A stretch of DNA of 64,000 nt from Moringa oleifera (GCA_021397835.1 JAJFZO010000168.1:4526001-4590000); one strand, 5' to 3'. Positions 1 through 13,600 are shown, counted from the first letter of the stretch. Notes: generated by a model not told the origin, from the sequence alone. Made by a program: numbers and translations.

Positions 1-2411
1 ACTATAATTATATTGCAATTTTTTTTAAAAAATAAAACCATACATTATAGTTAAAACAAAAAATACATTATAAAACTAGAAATTCTCATTGCGGTTTTCG
101 TGGCGTTTGGTGGTGGACATAACCATAAAGCAAAATGCTAGCGCTGGATGGGCGGTTTGTGGAGCCCTATTGTTGGTTGCTAGAAAGGCAAAAGTTCTTT
201 TGCAACTTTCATCGAACATGTGATGAGCAACATGTATACATAACACATGTTTGCTTTCATTGATTCATTGTCTTTGATAATTTGGTCACTTGATCAATCA
301 TTAAACAAATGATTTAATAGTTCTTTTCTAGAGGACCCAATATAGATGAGTGGTTAATTATTTGTATGGAAAAGGAGAAATTTTGATTTGACAAAATGGT
401 CTTTGTCATACTTTTTGGGATTATGTGGGTGACCAAGTGTTAATGATAGTTTGTGTTTTTGATTTTTACTCAAGACAAGTGACTAATCTTCAATTCACAT
501 GATTTATGCAATTTTTGCATGAACTTTAGTATACATATCTTTGTTGCTTCTTGGGATTCTCAACACTATTAAAATGGGTATGATTAATATCGTGCAATTT
601 AGATCACTGTGGTTGATCCATTTTTGATTAATTAAAGTTATTGAAAACTCAATATCAAAAAATCTTTTTCTTTATGCTTTTTTTCATTTTTTAAAATTTT
701 AATGATAAAAAATTTAAAATTTATAAAATAAAAAAATATTAACATTCAAGTCAGTATTTATTTTATGTGAATTACCGAGAAAGATAAAAAATATTTTAAA
801 CTTTTTTCATAAGCAAACAAGTAATAAATGAATATAAATGCAAGCTTTTTTTATAATAAATAATGGTTTTGTGTACCTTTCCATATGATTAAATTTGTAT
901 GAAAGAAAAGAGAAGAAAAAAAAAAAGAAGATCATTGATAAAATAATTTTTTATGAAAAATTTTAATTTTTTAAATTAATTTAAATTGATAAAATGATAA
1001 TTTAAACGATGTCACGTCATTTTGATATTTTCAATCTGACGTAATTGATATTTTTTTATTAAAATCTTACATTAAATATATTTATATTCATATCAAAATT
1101 TTATTTTGTAAAAAGGTTCAATACTTTTTATTCATAAGAAATTCCATAAAAGAAAGTTATTGATTGATAAGGCAAGTGAGTATTAAATCAAATGTTTAGA
1201 AAATGTGATGCATGAACAAAGAAAATTCCTACTGAGGTAGGGCCTTGGCGGTTCAAAAGGGTCAAAAAGATTGATTCCACGGAAGAATAGCCGGAGATTT
1301 GGCAACCCAAAATGGTAACCAATTTGATCTTTAAAATCCAAGAAGCCAAAATCTTAATTATATATTTTTGCAAGATCAAGGTAGCATCACTATAGCTTCC
1401 TCACTCCATTCATACCATATGAATCCAAATCCCAGTCAATCTTGATGGCTTGAGACTCTCATTTTGCTTCTAATCTTTGATCAATTTCTTGCATTTTTAA
1501 AAGAAATTCACTTTTAATTTCAGATTAGGCAAAGTCAAATACCAAATAATTAAGTTCCATATCATAGTGTACCTAAGTCTTTGTTGGTTCAAGTGCGAAG
1601 ACTAATTGAGAACAATAGCCTTTAGTTTTGATTAAATTCAAGATACCCATGATTTAATAATACAAGCTCGTTGAAAAATGAAAATGAAGATCGATCATAG
1701 TCTTCAAAAATCAATCTTGGAGTCATAGAAGTTGAAAACGGTAAAAGAAATTTTGTCCGACCAATATGATCTTTACCAGAAAACACACACAGAAATTAAT
1801 TATATCACTAATCATAATGAGGACAATCTTTATTACACAGACCATAGCTGGAACACTGGTGGGTCTGTCCAAATGAAAGTTCTCATAGACTAAATTGTAC
1901 TGCATATGATCACCATCTTTATGGGAATTAAAGCAACCGACAGTTTGTTTTTTTGATGGGATTGGCTCTTTCAGACGCGTTTTTCTGTCCCATTTTCTTT
2001 CAAGGCCCAGTGGCCTGCAATTACATCACAAACTAAGATGTAAAATTTTCTTTCTTTTCTTGGAAAGCCGTCTACTTTTTCTGAGAACCCAAACGAGAAG
2101 AGAAACCATACGTGAAAGGGTAGCTTATTATTACGTGAAGGCACAGCTAATTAATTAATAATAAGTAATATTATTGTAATAATCTGAGTTAATTTGTACA
2201 AGCCTCTCTGACCCAGAAGAAGAGACATCACAATTTACATTTCATGAAGCTCATGAACATAAGAAACAAAATAATATTCTTAGGAAGAGAAATCATGAAT
2301 TACAAAAAGAATAAAACAAAATCTAGAACTGCCAAAATTGAGGAAAACCCATTTGTAGAACTACCAATGTATATTTGTATGTGAAGAAAGAGAGATAGAG
2401 AGAGGCTGATA
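1..2411. other. AT-rich intergenic region, no gene seen
   Basis: No open frame here has plant-protein character, and the short ones (for example near 1188-1379 and 1723-1905) are low-complexity. About 100-250 is slightly more GC-rich but codes for nothing I recognise. The right end, about 2220-2411, is probably the 3' flank of the minus-strand peptide gene that follows. Confidence 0.6.
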
Positions 2412-2729
2412 TCAGTGACCGACGCCGGGGCTGGGAACGGACTGGAGAATCCGATCAATGCGAGAGAGATGGCGGGCGAAGAGCTTTTCGTTCACGAGCA
2501 TGGCGTGACCCTTCTGGCTAGGAGAAGAAGATGGCACTGTGCCCTTAGGAAGGGCACTGAGAACCAAACTCTTGAACAAAGAGGCGGGGACACTCGACAT
2601 CCCTTCCTGGTTATTATTCTTCCTCACCAGCTCCTTTTCCAACAGCTTTCTCGACTCAAAGCATGGGACTGACGACGCAAAGACGACGACGAATAAGATG
2701 AGAAGAAGCAGAGCACCTGAGCGAGCCAT
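2412..2729 (-). CDS. Secreted PIP/PIPL-type signalling peptide precursor
   Basis: Single-exon precursor of 105 residues. Residues 1 to about 25 form a signal peptide: a basic start (MARSG), a Leu/Ile/Val/Phe core and a small-residue cleavage zone near SSVPC. A variable, charged and Ser-rich middle follows, and the protein ends exactly at SVPSPGVGH. That ending fits the PAMP-induced peptide (PIP/PIPL) family, whose C-terminal motif is SGPSxxGxGH, with Val replacing the first Gly. The GxGH ending is also shared with CEP peptides. In the family the processed, usually hydroxyprolinated peptide is sensed by LRR receptor kinases such as RLK7 in immunity and growth. I chose the Met at 2729 because the frame's upstream Met at 2909 would bury the signal peptide, and because a TATA box lies about 125 bp upstream of 2729. 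Assignment to PIPL rather than another GxGH family is inference from the motif. Confidence 0.82.
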   Translation of the reverse strand: MARSGALLLLILFVVVFASSVPCFESRKLLEKELVRKNNNQEGMSSVPASLFKSLVLSALPKGTVPSSSPSQKGHAMLVNEKLFARHLSRIDRILQSVPSPGVGH

Positions 2730-2853
2730 GAAAATGTGAACGCCCCACACCGTGAAAGAGAGAAGATTAAACGTGAAGAGAGAGGAGAGAACAGGAAACG
2801 TGGGTAGGTGTTGTTGCAGTTGGAGTATATGCGATGTGGTGAGTAGGTACGAG

Positions 2854-2862
2854 TATATATAG
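2854..2862 (-). promoter_or_regulatory. TATA box of the PIPL-type gene
   Basis: Read on the minus strand this is CTATATATA, about 125 bp upstream of the chosen ATG. It implies a leader of roughly 95 nt and argues against the longer upstream start. Confidence 0.7.
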
Positions 2863-2972
2863 AGAAAGTGGGCTACGCTTATGTTATGTGGAAAAGGAGA
2901 GCGAGTCATGCCGTCATGGTGCCGCGTGATCGGCAGGGACGGAGCGTGGGCCTCAAGTCAGGAATGCGCCAT

Positions 2973-3203
2973 AGTCAACAGAAGACAGAGAGAGAGAAAC
3001 AGAGAAAGAGCATTAGTTGACCAGTGATGGTGATTTCGGGTATTAATGTGGGATACTACGAAAAGGGAGGGAAGGACGCGTGGAAAGAGAAGTAGGTGAG
3101 GGTGAGTAAGAGAGAGAAGCTGCCGGCCACCGTTTCTTCGCAATGTCATGCACCGCCAACTCAACCCATTTTCAATGTTTTGCTTGCCAATGTCCACTTG
3201 ACC
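2973..3203. promoter_or_regulatory. Three W-boxes upstream of the PIPL-type gene
   Basis: TTGAC-core W-boxes (TTGACY) lie at 2973-2978 (minus strand), 3017-3022 and 3198-3203 (both plus strand), about 110-340 bp upstream of the TATA box. WRKY factors bind this element in defence-gene promoters, which would suit a PAMP-induced peptide gene. Function is inferred from position only. Confidence 0.5.
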
Positions 3204-6200
3204 ACTAATCCTTCACTTAAGTTTTTATCTTAAAATTAAACTTTCAATAATCCAAATGATTAATCCAATTTTAAAATTAATAATGCTCAACTCATGGATA
3301 AAACTAAAAAAATATAGTCATTTTTAATTGTAATGCACGTTTTGTTTCATTAATAGTTCACCTAAAAGATATTTTTATACAAATAAAAATGTGTCTAAAA
3401 TATGATAAATAAGCATTTAAATTTCCACAAAATAAATGGAATATTTCCTTATTGTTATAATTCTAGGGTTTAAAAAAATATGTATTTTTTATTTATGCAA
3501 AAATTTAATTATTTATTCATCATTAATCATAATATATATATATATATATAATTAAAAAATTGTGGATGAATACTGTCCTACTTGGTAGAGTGATTTGTCA
3601 TTTTTAATTTATCTTGAACTTTTCATGGTGTCCTACTAATCTTAAATTAGAATCCCACATAGCCTTTAATCTTTTGAGGTTGACATCATTAATTTTGTGA
3701 GGCACTGATTTCTTCACTATGTACCAAATAATTTTTCTAAAAAAGTATATAATTAAGAGGTAATTTAATTAAAGATAAAGACAGACCATACCATATCCGG
3801 TTTAATTTTTATATATATACCTTATTTAGCGCACGCATTTAAGTGGAACCTAATTGCTCGACTTAACTAGCTCGATTGTAAATTCTTGAAAATTTTATGT
3901 AATTTTCAACACTGTTATTTTTTTAAAAAAATATTCCTTGCATTCATGTAAAGCATAACTTATATAGAATCTCTTCTATACTCATAATTATGATGCATTT
4001 AATTTACATTACATCCATCCATGTAAATATAAAGATAAAAATAGTAATTTATACCTTTTAACATATTAGATATGTAATCAATTTCACCTATGGATTAGCT
4101 AAGGTACCGTTTTTTCAATTGCCATTTAATATGCTTAATTATACCCATAAGCATTAAAACATACCATTAATTCCATTTAATTCTTCATATGGTCATAACT
4201 CCTTCAATGGGTTTAGCCTAAAATTTTATAAAAACTTATTAATTTTAATCACAAGTCAGCACATTTGATTAACCTATTAGAACAAAGGGTATAGTGCTTT
4301 ACATTCCCTTTGCATTTCTCCGCTTGTCAAAAATATCTCTTAAGTCAGATTATAAAAGATTGGTCGGTCCAAAAAATCCAAAAATATTTAATTAAATCAA
4401 GTAGATATGACTACCAATTTTTGCTCTATATAAACTTTTTAGAAGTTTGACAAAGTTAATTTGCTAAGACTTCCTTAGATTTATATTTGTGGATTTTAGT
4501 CTCTGCATTAATAACTCACCTAATCCTTTGAGAAATTAAAGTACGGAACTTATGATAATCCAAAAATGTAAAATACGACAAACACGGGTTACCATCAATG
4601 TTGAATTCAATACTTAGTTCGCAAGATATACTTTCATACATATATAGCTTGGCAGGGTCACATGGCATGTCAGGAACATGCTTAACACTTTTGTTGGTTT
4701 TCCAAAATTTAGTATATAAATACTATGGTTGATTAAGTAAATCAGTGAACAATTGGGGAAAGAAACAATCTCTTTTTTGGGTGCCATTTAAAAAAAATAA
4801 AAAAAAATTTATTTTACTGATACATTTTATTTTTGCTATGGTATTAATGTTTCTGTCTTCATTTTGGATCATATATAGATATTAATTGTATTAAAATGTT
4901 TATGTGATAAAATTTATTATAGTTAAAATAAATAATTAAGATTTCATAAAAAATTGAATATGAAATAAATTTATTAACATAAACCAATTTTAAAATAGTT
5001 AATTAAATCTCATTATATATGTCATAGAAATTTATCATCATTTATTTTTTTGTGTTTTTTACGGGAGCAACTTGTTCATTCACTTATGGAAAGGTGACAT
5101 TGATCTCAATTATTTTTATTGTAGTTTACTTTAAAAATTGAAATGTAAAATTAAATTTAAAATGACATAAAATTAAAAATAAACATATAATTAATCATAA
5201 TTATCTTTTTATTAATTTGTGTCTCCAATGTTCTCTTGGATTCTCTTCATATCAACTGGCTTTTGAAACTTTAAAGATCTTATAAAATTCATTCAAATAT
5301 TTGTATATGTAAGATTGATGTAACATGCATGGTCTAGTCCCGGGCAAATGTTCACCATATCTCTTCAAAGTATTGCTTAAATATTTATCACGACAATAAT
5401 TTATAATTAAAAAACAATAATTTATCAAATAAAAACCAATAAATATATAAACGAAAAAAAATTAATTAAACTTTGCTTTAACTACCACATTCGGTTAACA
5501 ACTAAACACTTAAATTAATTATTAATTTTCAGTATGAAAAGTCACTGATTGTCAAATAAATCCAAACCTGGGATTGAATAAGACCAATGGGGTCCAATTT
5601 AATATTAATTTTTCTATAAAAGATAGTTAAGGTGTAGAATGTGATGAATTTGACCTGTTTAAACAAATTAATTGACGATTGCATCCTTGATTAACGAAAA
5701 TAATTTCTTCATGGGCTATATTTTAATTAATTATTTCAGTTTTTAAGTATATCCAATATCCCATGCTGGACATGTATGGCCAACTTTTGCAGCAACTGGT
5801 CTTGAATTATTTAAGCATGAAACCCAATCTGCTTTATAGCTAGAGGAAGCCGATAATTAACAACTCCCCATTGAACCTTATCAATTGGGCAAACCATGAT
5901 TTTATTAAAATCATTAGTTCTATAATAAGAAAAGATAACCCTAAAAAAGTGTCATGGGTTTGCTTTCTTTCTCATGTATCATATCTCTCCATTCATGATC
6001 TTTGGCTAAGGTACTGTATTTCCTTAGATCGATCCTTTTGCTTTTATGAAGAGGTCTAGTAAGTAGTAGGTATTTTAAAAACAAGTTCATAGATTAAACT
6101 TTATAAAAATAATATTTATAAACTTGAATATCATCCATATTATATTTAATAATTGATTATTTTTTTAAAAAACAACATTGTCGACATTGTTGACTAAATC

Positions 6201-6709
6201 TACTCCTCCGAAGATAGAAATTGCCAACATGAAGTAGGAAAATGGGAGAGCACAACCTCCCAAGAATTAATGCTAGAGAAGTCAAAGTGAGGAAGAATTA
6301 TTCCGGCATGCATGTACATGGCTTTAATGTTATAATGAAGGTGTCTTTGGGTACAATAGGCAGGAACAAGCCCTTGGGTCATTGATTGAGCAATGTCTAC
6401 AGCTCGAGGGTCTGCCTACAGACAAGATGCGTTCCTTTGCCTTTGACCGAAGTGCTTCACTTACTTGTCTCTGTGTCTTGTAAAGGTTGGGCAAATAAGG
6501 TCTTTCATGCAGCCCTATGCGCTAAAAATTATATATAAGATGAGGTTTTTTAATGATTAATAATTAATTGAGTGGGTGAACCAGCATCTTGTTGTGATAA
6601 ATGTAGCATATCATTTTTTGACTCAATAGCACACCCGTTTTAGTTTACACATATATTCGTCTTCTCTTTTTCCTTCCTCTTTATTAAAATAGACATTTAA
6701 GAAGCTGAA
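3204..6709. other. AT-rich intergenic region with an orphan GC-richer patch
   Basis: Mostly AT-rich spacer with a short (AT)n run near 3532-3551. No convincing gene. A more GC-rich patch at about 6190-6500 has a minus-strand frame of 60 codons (6200-6382) that I do not recognise. It may be a decayed gene fragment. Confidence 0.5.
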
Positions 6710-6711
6710 AA

Positions 6712-6753
6712 TGGTCCAACAGTTTAGGATAATTGCTTTCCAAACTGTTAGAT
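6712..6753 (+). pseudogene. Decayed partial copy of tRNA-Gly(UCC)
   Basis: This stretch repeats the D-arm and anticodon part of the intact tRNA gene that starts 57 bp after it. It contains GTCCAACAGTTTAGGATAAT, where the tRNA has GTCCAACGGTTAGGATAAT, and then TTGCTTTCCAA, where the tRNA has TTGCCTTCCAA. The acceptor stem and TPC arm (with the B-box) are not recognisable, so it cannot fold as a tRNA. Confidence 0.7.
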
Positions 6754-6809
6754 TTCTGGAAAACTAATATTCATTTTAATGTTTTTTCTCTTGCAGAGCT
6801 ACAACTCGA

Positions 6810-6881
6810 GCGTTTGTAGTCCAACGGTTAGGATAATTGCCTTCCAAGCAATAGACCCGGGTTCGACTCCCGGCAAACGCA
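6810..6881 (+). tRNA. tRNA-Gly(UCC): tRNA-Gly(UCC)
   Basis: A complete 72-nt cloverleaf. The acceptor stem GCGTTTG (6810-6816) pairs with CAAACGC (6874-6880), and the discriminator base is A. The anticodon arm TTGC-CTTCCAA-GCAA puts anticodon TCC at 6843-6845, decoding GGA/GGG glycine codons. The B-box GGTTCGACTCC (6860-6870) matches the consensus exactly. There is no intron and CCA is not encoded, as expected for a nuclear eukaryotic gene. A CAA at 6802-6804 fits the usual plant pol III start, and T5 at 6885-6889 is the terminator. Confidence 0.97.
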
Positions 6882-6889
6882 AGGTTTTT

Positions 6890-7430
6890 GTTTTATTGAA
6901 TTTTAAGAAATATTTACTTTAAATTACTATTAATCATATTGTGTAATTCAGAATGTACTTCTTCGTGCAGTAAATTCTCCAAATATGAATATAATAATTT
7001 TAAATTTTAAATATTTTGAAAATAAAAAATTCAAAAAATTCTTACTTTTTATTTTATACTTATCAAATTAGATAAATTGTTCATTGTTGAAATATTTAAA
7101 CTTTAAAAATATTTAAATAAAAAATTTATTTAATAAATTTTCAATTATAAATAAAAAATATTTCATCTTTCGTTATAAAATATTTTAATATTTTTTAAAA
7201 ATTAAAATTTTAAAAAATTTATGAAAAATGATTCATGAAGTTTATGCACTTAAAATAAAATATAAAATTTATTTAAATTATTTAAAATTATTTTAATTTT
7301 TTATAATCATTTCAATAAATATTTAATTTAATAAAATTAAAAAATGAATAAAACTAAAAAATTTAATTAAAATAAAACTAAAAAATAAAATATATAAAAT
7401 TGCATTTATATACTAGTTTAAATTAAAAAA
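6890..7430. other. AT-rich spacer
   Basis: Very AT-rich sequence between the tRNA terminator and the promoter of the HCF173-like gene. I see no gene in it. Confidence 0.6.
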
Positions 7431-7433
7431 AGA

Positions 7434-7487
7434 ATATATATATATATGATATCTTGGTTCCTTTTGATCGGGCTCGGGGCCGGCCCA
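7434..7487 (+). promoter_or_regulatory. Candidate promoter of the HCF173-like gene
   Basis: A TATATATAT run at about 7434-7448 is followed by GGCCCA (7482-7487), a site II-type element common in promoters of genes for organelle proteins. Both lie 210-260 bp upstream of the ATG. The transcription start cannot be fixed from sequence. Confidence 0.4.
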
Positions 7488-7696
7488 TACTGACCAAGCA
7501 AGCTTTTACGGTCGAATGCAATCCGAGGCCGTTAGAGAGACCGCGAATGTCAATTCCCAAAGCGACAGTTACAAGCGTACATGTGTGTGGTCTATAATTA
7601 CTCGCTTTCGAATTATCAGCGGCGAGAACAGTCGATAATCTGCCCTTTGTTTTACGTCTCTCCATTTCTGATCTTCTACTCTCAAGTCTCAGGAAA

Positions 7697-10600
7697 ATGG
7701 ACTGCTGCTACTCTACCCAACTTTCATCTCCTTCCTTCGCCATTTTCAAGCTTCAGGTGGGTGATCTTATGCTCAGATACATTATTGGTTTATCCCTGAA
7801 TCTAAGTATGTGTTTATGTGTGGGTGTGTGGTATAGTTGATTGTTTCTTAGTCTAATCTCGTATGTGGTTTAATTTTTTGTTGGATACTCTCGTCGTGAC
7901 ATTACTTGTTTTCTTTAACAATACTGTTACTGGTGATGAGGTCTTAGTCAACTGTTGTGTCTGCCATCAGTATTAATAGGTCTTGTTTTGTGCATGAAGC
8001 TTAGAAATGATTTATTCTCAGTTAAAGATGTGAATTTATTGCGTAGTTTTGTTATTGAAGAAAGAAATTAAGTGGATGAAGTGGGTTTTTTTTGTGTTGC
8101 TTTATTTCTGAAACCAAAGGAGTTCCAATTTGCATTTATTTCCTGCTTGTTATTCGTTTAATTGTACCAGCACATCATGGAGTTGGGTTAAATTAATGAT
8201 GTCCATGAACTGAAGTCTTTATGAGTTTTTATCATGCATATTTTAGGTTCTAGATTTCTTTCTTTTCTTTTTGTGATTAATCAACTTGCATAATTGTGGT
8301 TATTGGGGCTTGATTGTTGGTCCCTTTTCTTTAGTTGTTGTCATTTGAATTTTTAGTTTTTTTTCCTTTTTTTCCCCTAATATTTCATAACTTAAAATCA
8401 ACTGAAAAACTGCAGGGTTCTTCTTCATCATCTGTTGGTAGAAAAATTTGTAGGAATTGTTTACATCCTCAGTTGCTGTCGTCTCCACTTCCTAAACCAT
8501 TTCTTCAACTTAATGACAGACGGGATTCCTTTCTTTACCATCGAAGGACAGCTTATCTCACTTCTAGAACGTACAAAGGATCAGTATCTGCAGAAGCTGG
8601 AAAGCAGGGTTGGGACTTAGGCAGATTTTTGAAGACTTTATATTTTTTCAACGGACCTCCCTCTCCTGCCAAGGTAGGAGAACTTTTCTGTTTGACTTTT
8701 ATCACATAGAATGATGTAGTTTACTATTATGCATTAACTAACAGATTCCTGTATTTATGAAGTTTGTTGAATCTATAATCGAGAAATTGACTAGCCCATC
8801 ACCCAAAGCACCACCAAAAGCAATGGAAACTTCTGGCATTGTCCTGGTAGCTGGAGCTACTGGTGGTGTCGGTAGAAGAGTAGTTGACATCTTGAGGAAA
8901 AAAGGCTTTCCAGTCCGAGTACTGGTATTGTACTCAAAACTTGCTGTAATCTTATGTTAACAATACTGGTCCTATTATATTCTTGTTAGGTACCGATACT
9001 GGATAGCTGCTTAAATTCCATTTTTCACATTTTCTATCTCATTTTCCATATAAAATGACTCTCAGGTCAGAAATGAAGACAAGGCCAGAAGGATGTTAGG
9101 CCCAGATATTGACCTGGTGAGCCAGCTGCCCACATAAGTTAATATGCTCAGCTAAAAACCTTGTACATATTCTCGTGATTTCATAATAAATAAAACTAGG
9201 CTCTCAGTTTTGGTATTTATTACAGATCTTGCCCTGTTTTACTTGTTTAACACTGTTCTAGAATTCATTGTGTCTTGGCATCTTTATCGTTTAACTGATA
9301 GATAATAAAAATTTGTCGTATGTAATGAAAAATTTAGATTTCAAATCTGAAATGCTTCTTTGGTCCCTCTTCGTTGAATATTTCCATTCTTATGAAACAT
9401 ATATCTTTCTTTAAGCTCAGTCTCTGCATATGCGGATGATGCAAAATTTGTGGATGTTCTGCGTGTATATTAATTAGAATTCTGAATTCCAGAACTAACT
9501 ACAGCTCTGTGGAATTTGTCTTGAACTTCCAAATTGTTGTATTTGTTCCCATGTTTGAGCATCTGGTTGGTCTCAGACACATGCGAACATAATTGTTGCA
9601 GAAGATGATTAGATGCTAGTACAAAGCTTGATAGGAAAACTTCTCGGTCTAAAGTTGCATCCATAAGAGCATGTTACTTGGAGAGCCAATGCTATTTTTC
9701 TTTTCTTACTTTTTCTGTTTCCAATTTTCTTTTTATTTACAGGTTGTTGGAGATATTACCAAGGAGAGTACATTGGTCCCTGAGTACTTCAAAGGAGTGA
9801 GAAGAGTTATTAATACTGTTTCTGTTATTGTTGGCCCAAAGGAAGGGGACACTCCTGACAGAGCAAAGTATAGTCAAGTAGGATTCCAAGCCATGCTTAA
9901 TTGATGGAAATCTTAGTGGATTAATGTTCATGTTTGGCCAACCATCAAAAATCTTTGATTCCATCTGCTTGCCTATTATTTAATTTCGAACAATTGGAAA
10001 TTTTCTTGTGTTTAAGTTGCCTTCTTATCTCCGAAATGTGATATTCAAACATGGGTTGGTGCAGGGAATCAAGTTCTTTGAACCAGAGGTGCTGAACTCA
10101 TTCTTCTCTAGAATCAGACTTCTTCTCTTGTTGGAAGTTCTGTTTGAATCATATATATGATTCCCACTAATTTTGTGGGTTGCGAACATGTAAGTCTGTC
10201 ATCATTGGGAAAGTTTGTTTGGTTGATGAAACAGATAAAAGGTGATTCACCTGAAATGGTGGAGTATGTCGGATTGAGAAACTTGCTTAATGCTGTCAAG
10301 GGGAGTGTTGGACTTCGAGATGGAAAACTTCTCTTTGGAGTTGGAGGTATATTGTTGTGCATGTGAAATTGCTTAACATTGTTGCCACTTTATACAAGAA
10401 CTGACTTTCTAATTTAAGATGAAAGTTAAAGCTAAATAAAGGTGTAGCAAAGAAAAGGATTAGCAGAATGGGGACTCCATTCAATGTAAAGTACGGTATA
10501 AAAACAAAATTGGAAAAAATGTCAATAAATAACTGATGTCTCCACAGATGTGTGCAAGTTCTGATTTCAATTATAGTTCTGATCCTTGATATTCAACCAA

Positions 10601-13600
10601 GTTGTGAGAAAACTGTCTGTTACTTTAGATTGGCTGAGCGAAAGGAATCAAATAGTGTGCAATTCTTTACTTCTTTAAGGAAAAACAATATATGTCATGT
10701 GGTTCATGCAGGAGAATTGTATTCAAGGTTCTATTTTCTGTCTGTATTGACCAGATAGCACTTTTAAAGATCTCTCTTGGGGTGCTTTAGATGATGTTGT
10801 AATGGGAGGTGTCAGTGAGAGTAAATTTCAGATTGATCTGACCGGTGGTGAAAATGGTGGACCAACTGGGCTCTTCAAAGGTTTGTTCTTGCCATATACT
10901 TTGATCCCAACTTCCTTTCTATTTGCTTCCTGCTTCAATTGCCCTTTGAGTGATGATGATAAGTTTTTATATTTGTAGGCTTTTGTTATTCACCTCTTCT
11001 TTGCATTTCTCTCAGGTGGGGTTTCCACTGCAAACAACGGCGGTTTTACCAGTGCGAGGACAAAGGTGAGCCAAATGCTTCTCCGTTGGCCTTGAAACAG
11101 TGTGTTTTTACCTTTTCTTTTCCTATTGGTTATCTCGAGAACAAAAGATACTAGTTTGCTTAATTAAATTATTGAAAATTTCAACAACCTAGACGACTTT
11201 ATTCCAAATTATTGTTGTCACTTGCAACTTCTAGCGTTAACGTCCCACTCCCCATTTCTTTATGGGGTTTTCAGATATTTCATTTTGATTTATGCTTTCG
11301 AATCACAAAAATTAGTTGTTTAGGAGAAAACAGAATCCTATATCAAATACAGTCATGTTATTTTCTTTTTTTAAAGTGAGAGTATCCATTCCAGTCCTGT
11401 CTTAGCTTACTCTATTGTATCTCACAATCAATCCTTCTACTGCTGACTTGTGAAATCAGTTCAATTTGTTATAGGAGCTTGTTTTCCTTTTTTTTTTTTT
11501 CCCCCCCCTGAGTTTTATTTAGGCATTTTGGGGTGGCAGAATTGAGGGCCTAATACATGCCACTGTGACCTGCTTTAAGTCTTCATATTTGGGATGCAGT
11601 TACATTGCTGCTTCTTTTAATAAGGAAATAAGGTTATAGCTAATCTTCTTCAAGGAAACATGTCTTTTGAAAGAAAAGGGAAAAATAACAAATAGTTCTT
11701 ACTTGAGCGTGCAAGTGTCAAGTTTGATCCCAATATTTCCTTCTGGTCTAATGAGTGGATTACCAATTTTGATCCCTATAATTACTTCTGATCTGATAAG
11801 TGGATAGCCTTGTTTGTGGCGTAGTGTATCACTGCATATTGCATGTCTTGAGTTGATTACTAAGTGTTCCTTCCTCATGTAAGTTCCATTTTCTCTTCCT
11901 TGAAACATGAAGCAGAGGCAGAGGGATCTCTTATCTTCCCTTGCAATTTTGTGGTAAAAACATTGTTCTATTCTCCGTTTTGTTCTTCTTCTTCTTTTTT
12001 TTTTCCCCCGAATCATGCTAAAGGATGTTGAATCAGTTGCCTTGCATCAGCCACGTCATACAATATTTTCCTTCTTCCTTGCACTGGTAATTCTTAGAGA
12101 TGTTAGAGACATTTGTCTTGTGGTATGTGCATGTTCTGTCCATGTTTGTTTCTTCGCATGTTGTGGGGCGTCCTAAATTCAGATATTTGGCATTGACCAT
12201 TTTCCTATCTAAATGAAAGAAAGTAACTTAATTTTCTCTTCAGAACTTTTCAGTACCAGAGGATCTTTCTGGTTATGATGGTTTGGAGCTGCGCGTAAAA
12301 GGAGATGGTCGTAGGTATAAACTTATTGTTCGCACCAGTAGTGAATGGGATACTGTGGGTTATACGGCAGGCTTTGACACTGTAGAAGGCCAATGGCAAT
12401 CAGTGAGTATTACTATGACAATCTGGCCTCTGTTAAATGAACCGTGTTCTCAATCTGTGGTTTCTTGTACAGATACGTTTACCATTCTCATCTCTGAGGC
12501 CTATATTTCGAGCACAAACTGTATTGGATGCTCCACCTTTTGATGCAGGCAATATCATATCATTGCAGGTAGATTTTTATGTTCTAACTTTTTCTTTTTC
12601 TTTCTTTCTTGTGCCATGTTGTCATACTGCTTATTGATGAGGATGCAACCTGGTTCCAGCTCATGTTCAGCAAGTTTGAGTATGACGGGAAACTGAACCC
12701 TACTTTTGTAGAAGGAGCATTTCAGCTACCTGTATCCAGCATACGGGCGTATACAAAGGAGCCTATTACTCCTAGGTTTGACACTTCTCGCTTTATGTTG
12801 ATGCATAAATCTATATATTTCATCCTGTTTAACTAGTTGCATTAATGGTTGCATCTCTTGCAGGTTTGTACATGTTAGCTCTGCAGGAGTGACAAGACCT
12901 GAGAGGCCTGGATTGGATCTAAGTAAGCAACCTCCTGCTGTGCGATTGAACAAGGAATTGGATTTTATTCTCACATTCAAGTTGAAGGTTCAGCTCTATC
13001 CTACTCAAATTGCTTAATAAGGATGACATAAACTCTCTTTACATAGTCATCTACCTAGGAAGTATAAACTTTGTGTATCCCCTCTTCATTATTCTTACTA
13101 CTGTCGTATTTTTGAACAGGGAGAGGATTTAATTCGGGAAAGTGGAATTCCATATGCAATTGTAAGGCCTTGTGCCCTAACTGAGGAGCCTGCTGGAGCA
13201 GATCTAATATTCGATCAAGGAGACAACATAACGGTATTGAAACTGTTTGGAAAACTGAATTTCTATTCCATATGTTCTCAGTTTTTCCTAATTCAATTTT
13301 AAAATATCGAACAAAAAATATTTTACTTTTTTCTGTTATATGAAACATTTTGGCTTCTGCAACTTGGTGGTTGCTGATAATCAGCTAAAAGCTATAGTTT
13401 AATTAAAGACTTATGTTTACAATCTAATGTATAGGGCAAAATATCAAGGGAGGAGGTTGCCCGAATATGCATTGCTGCCTTGGAAAGCCCATATGCATGT
13501 GACAAGACTTTTGAGGTTGTATGCATATTCTTATTTCTCTTTCTATTGCCATCAATTAATAGAAGTTCATGATATGTATGGCTGATGTTATCTTTTTGAT

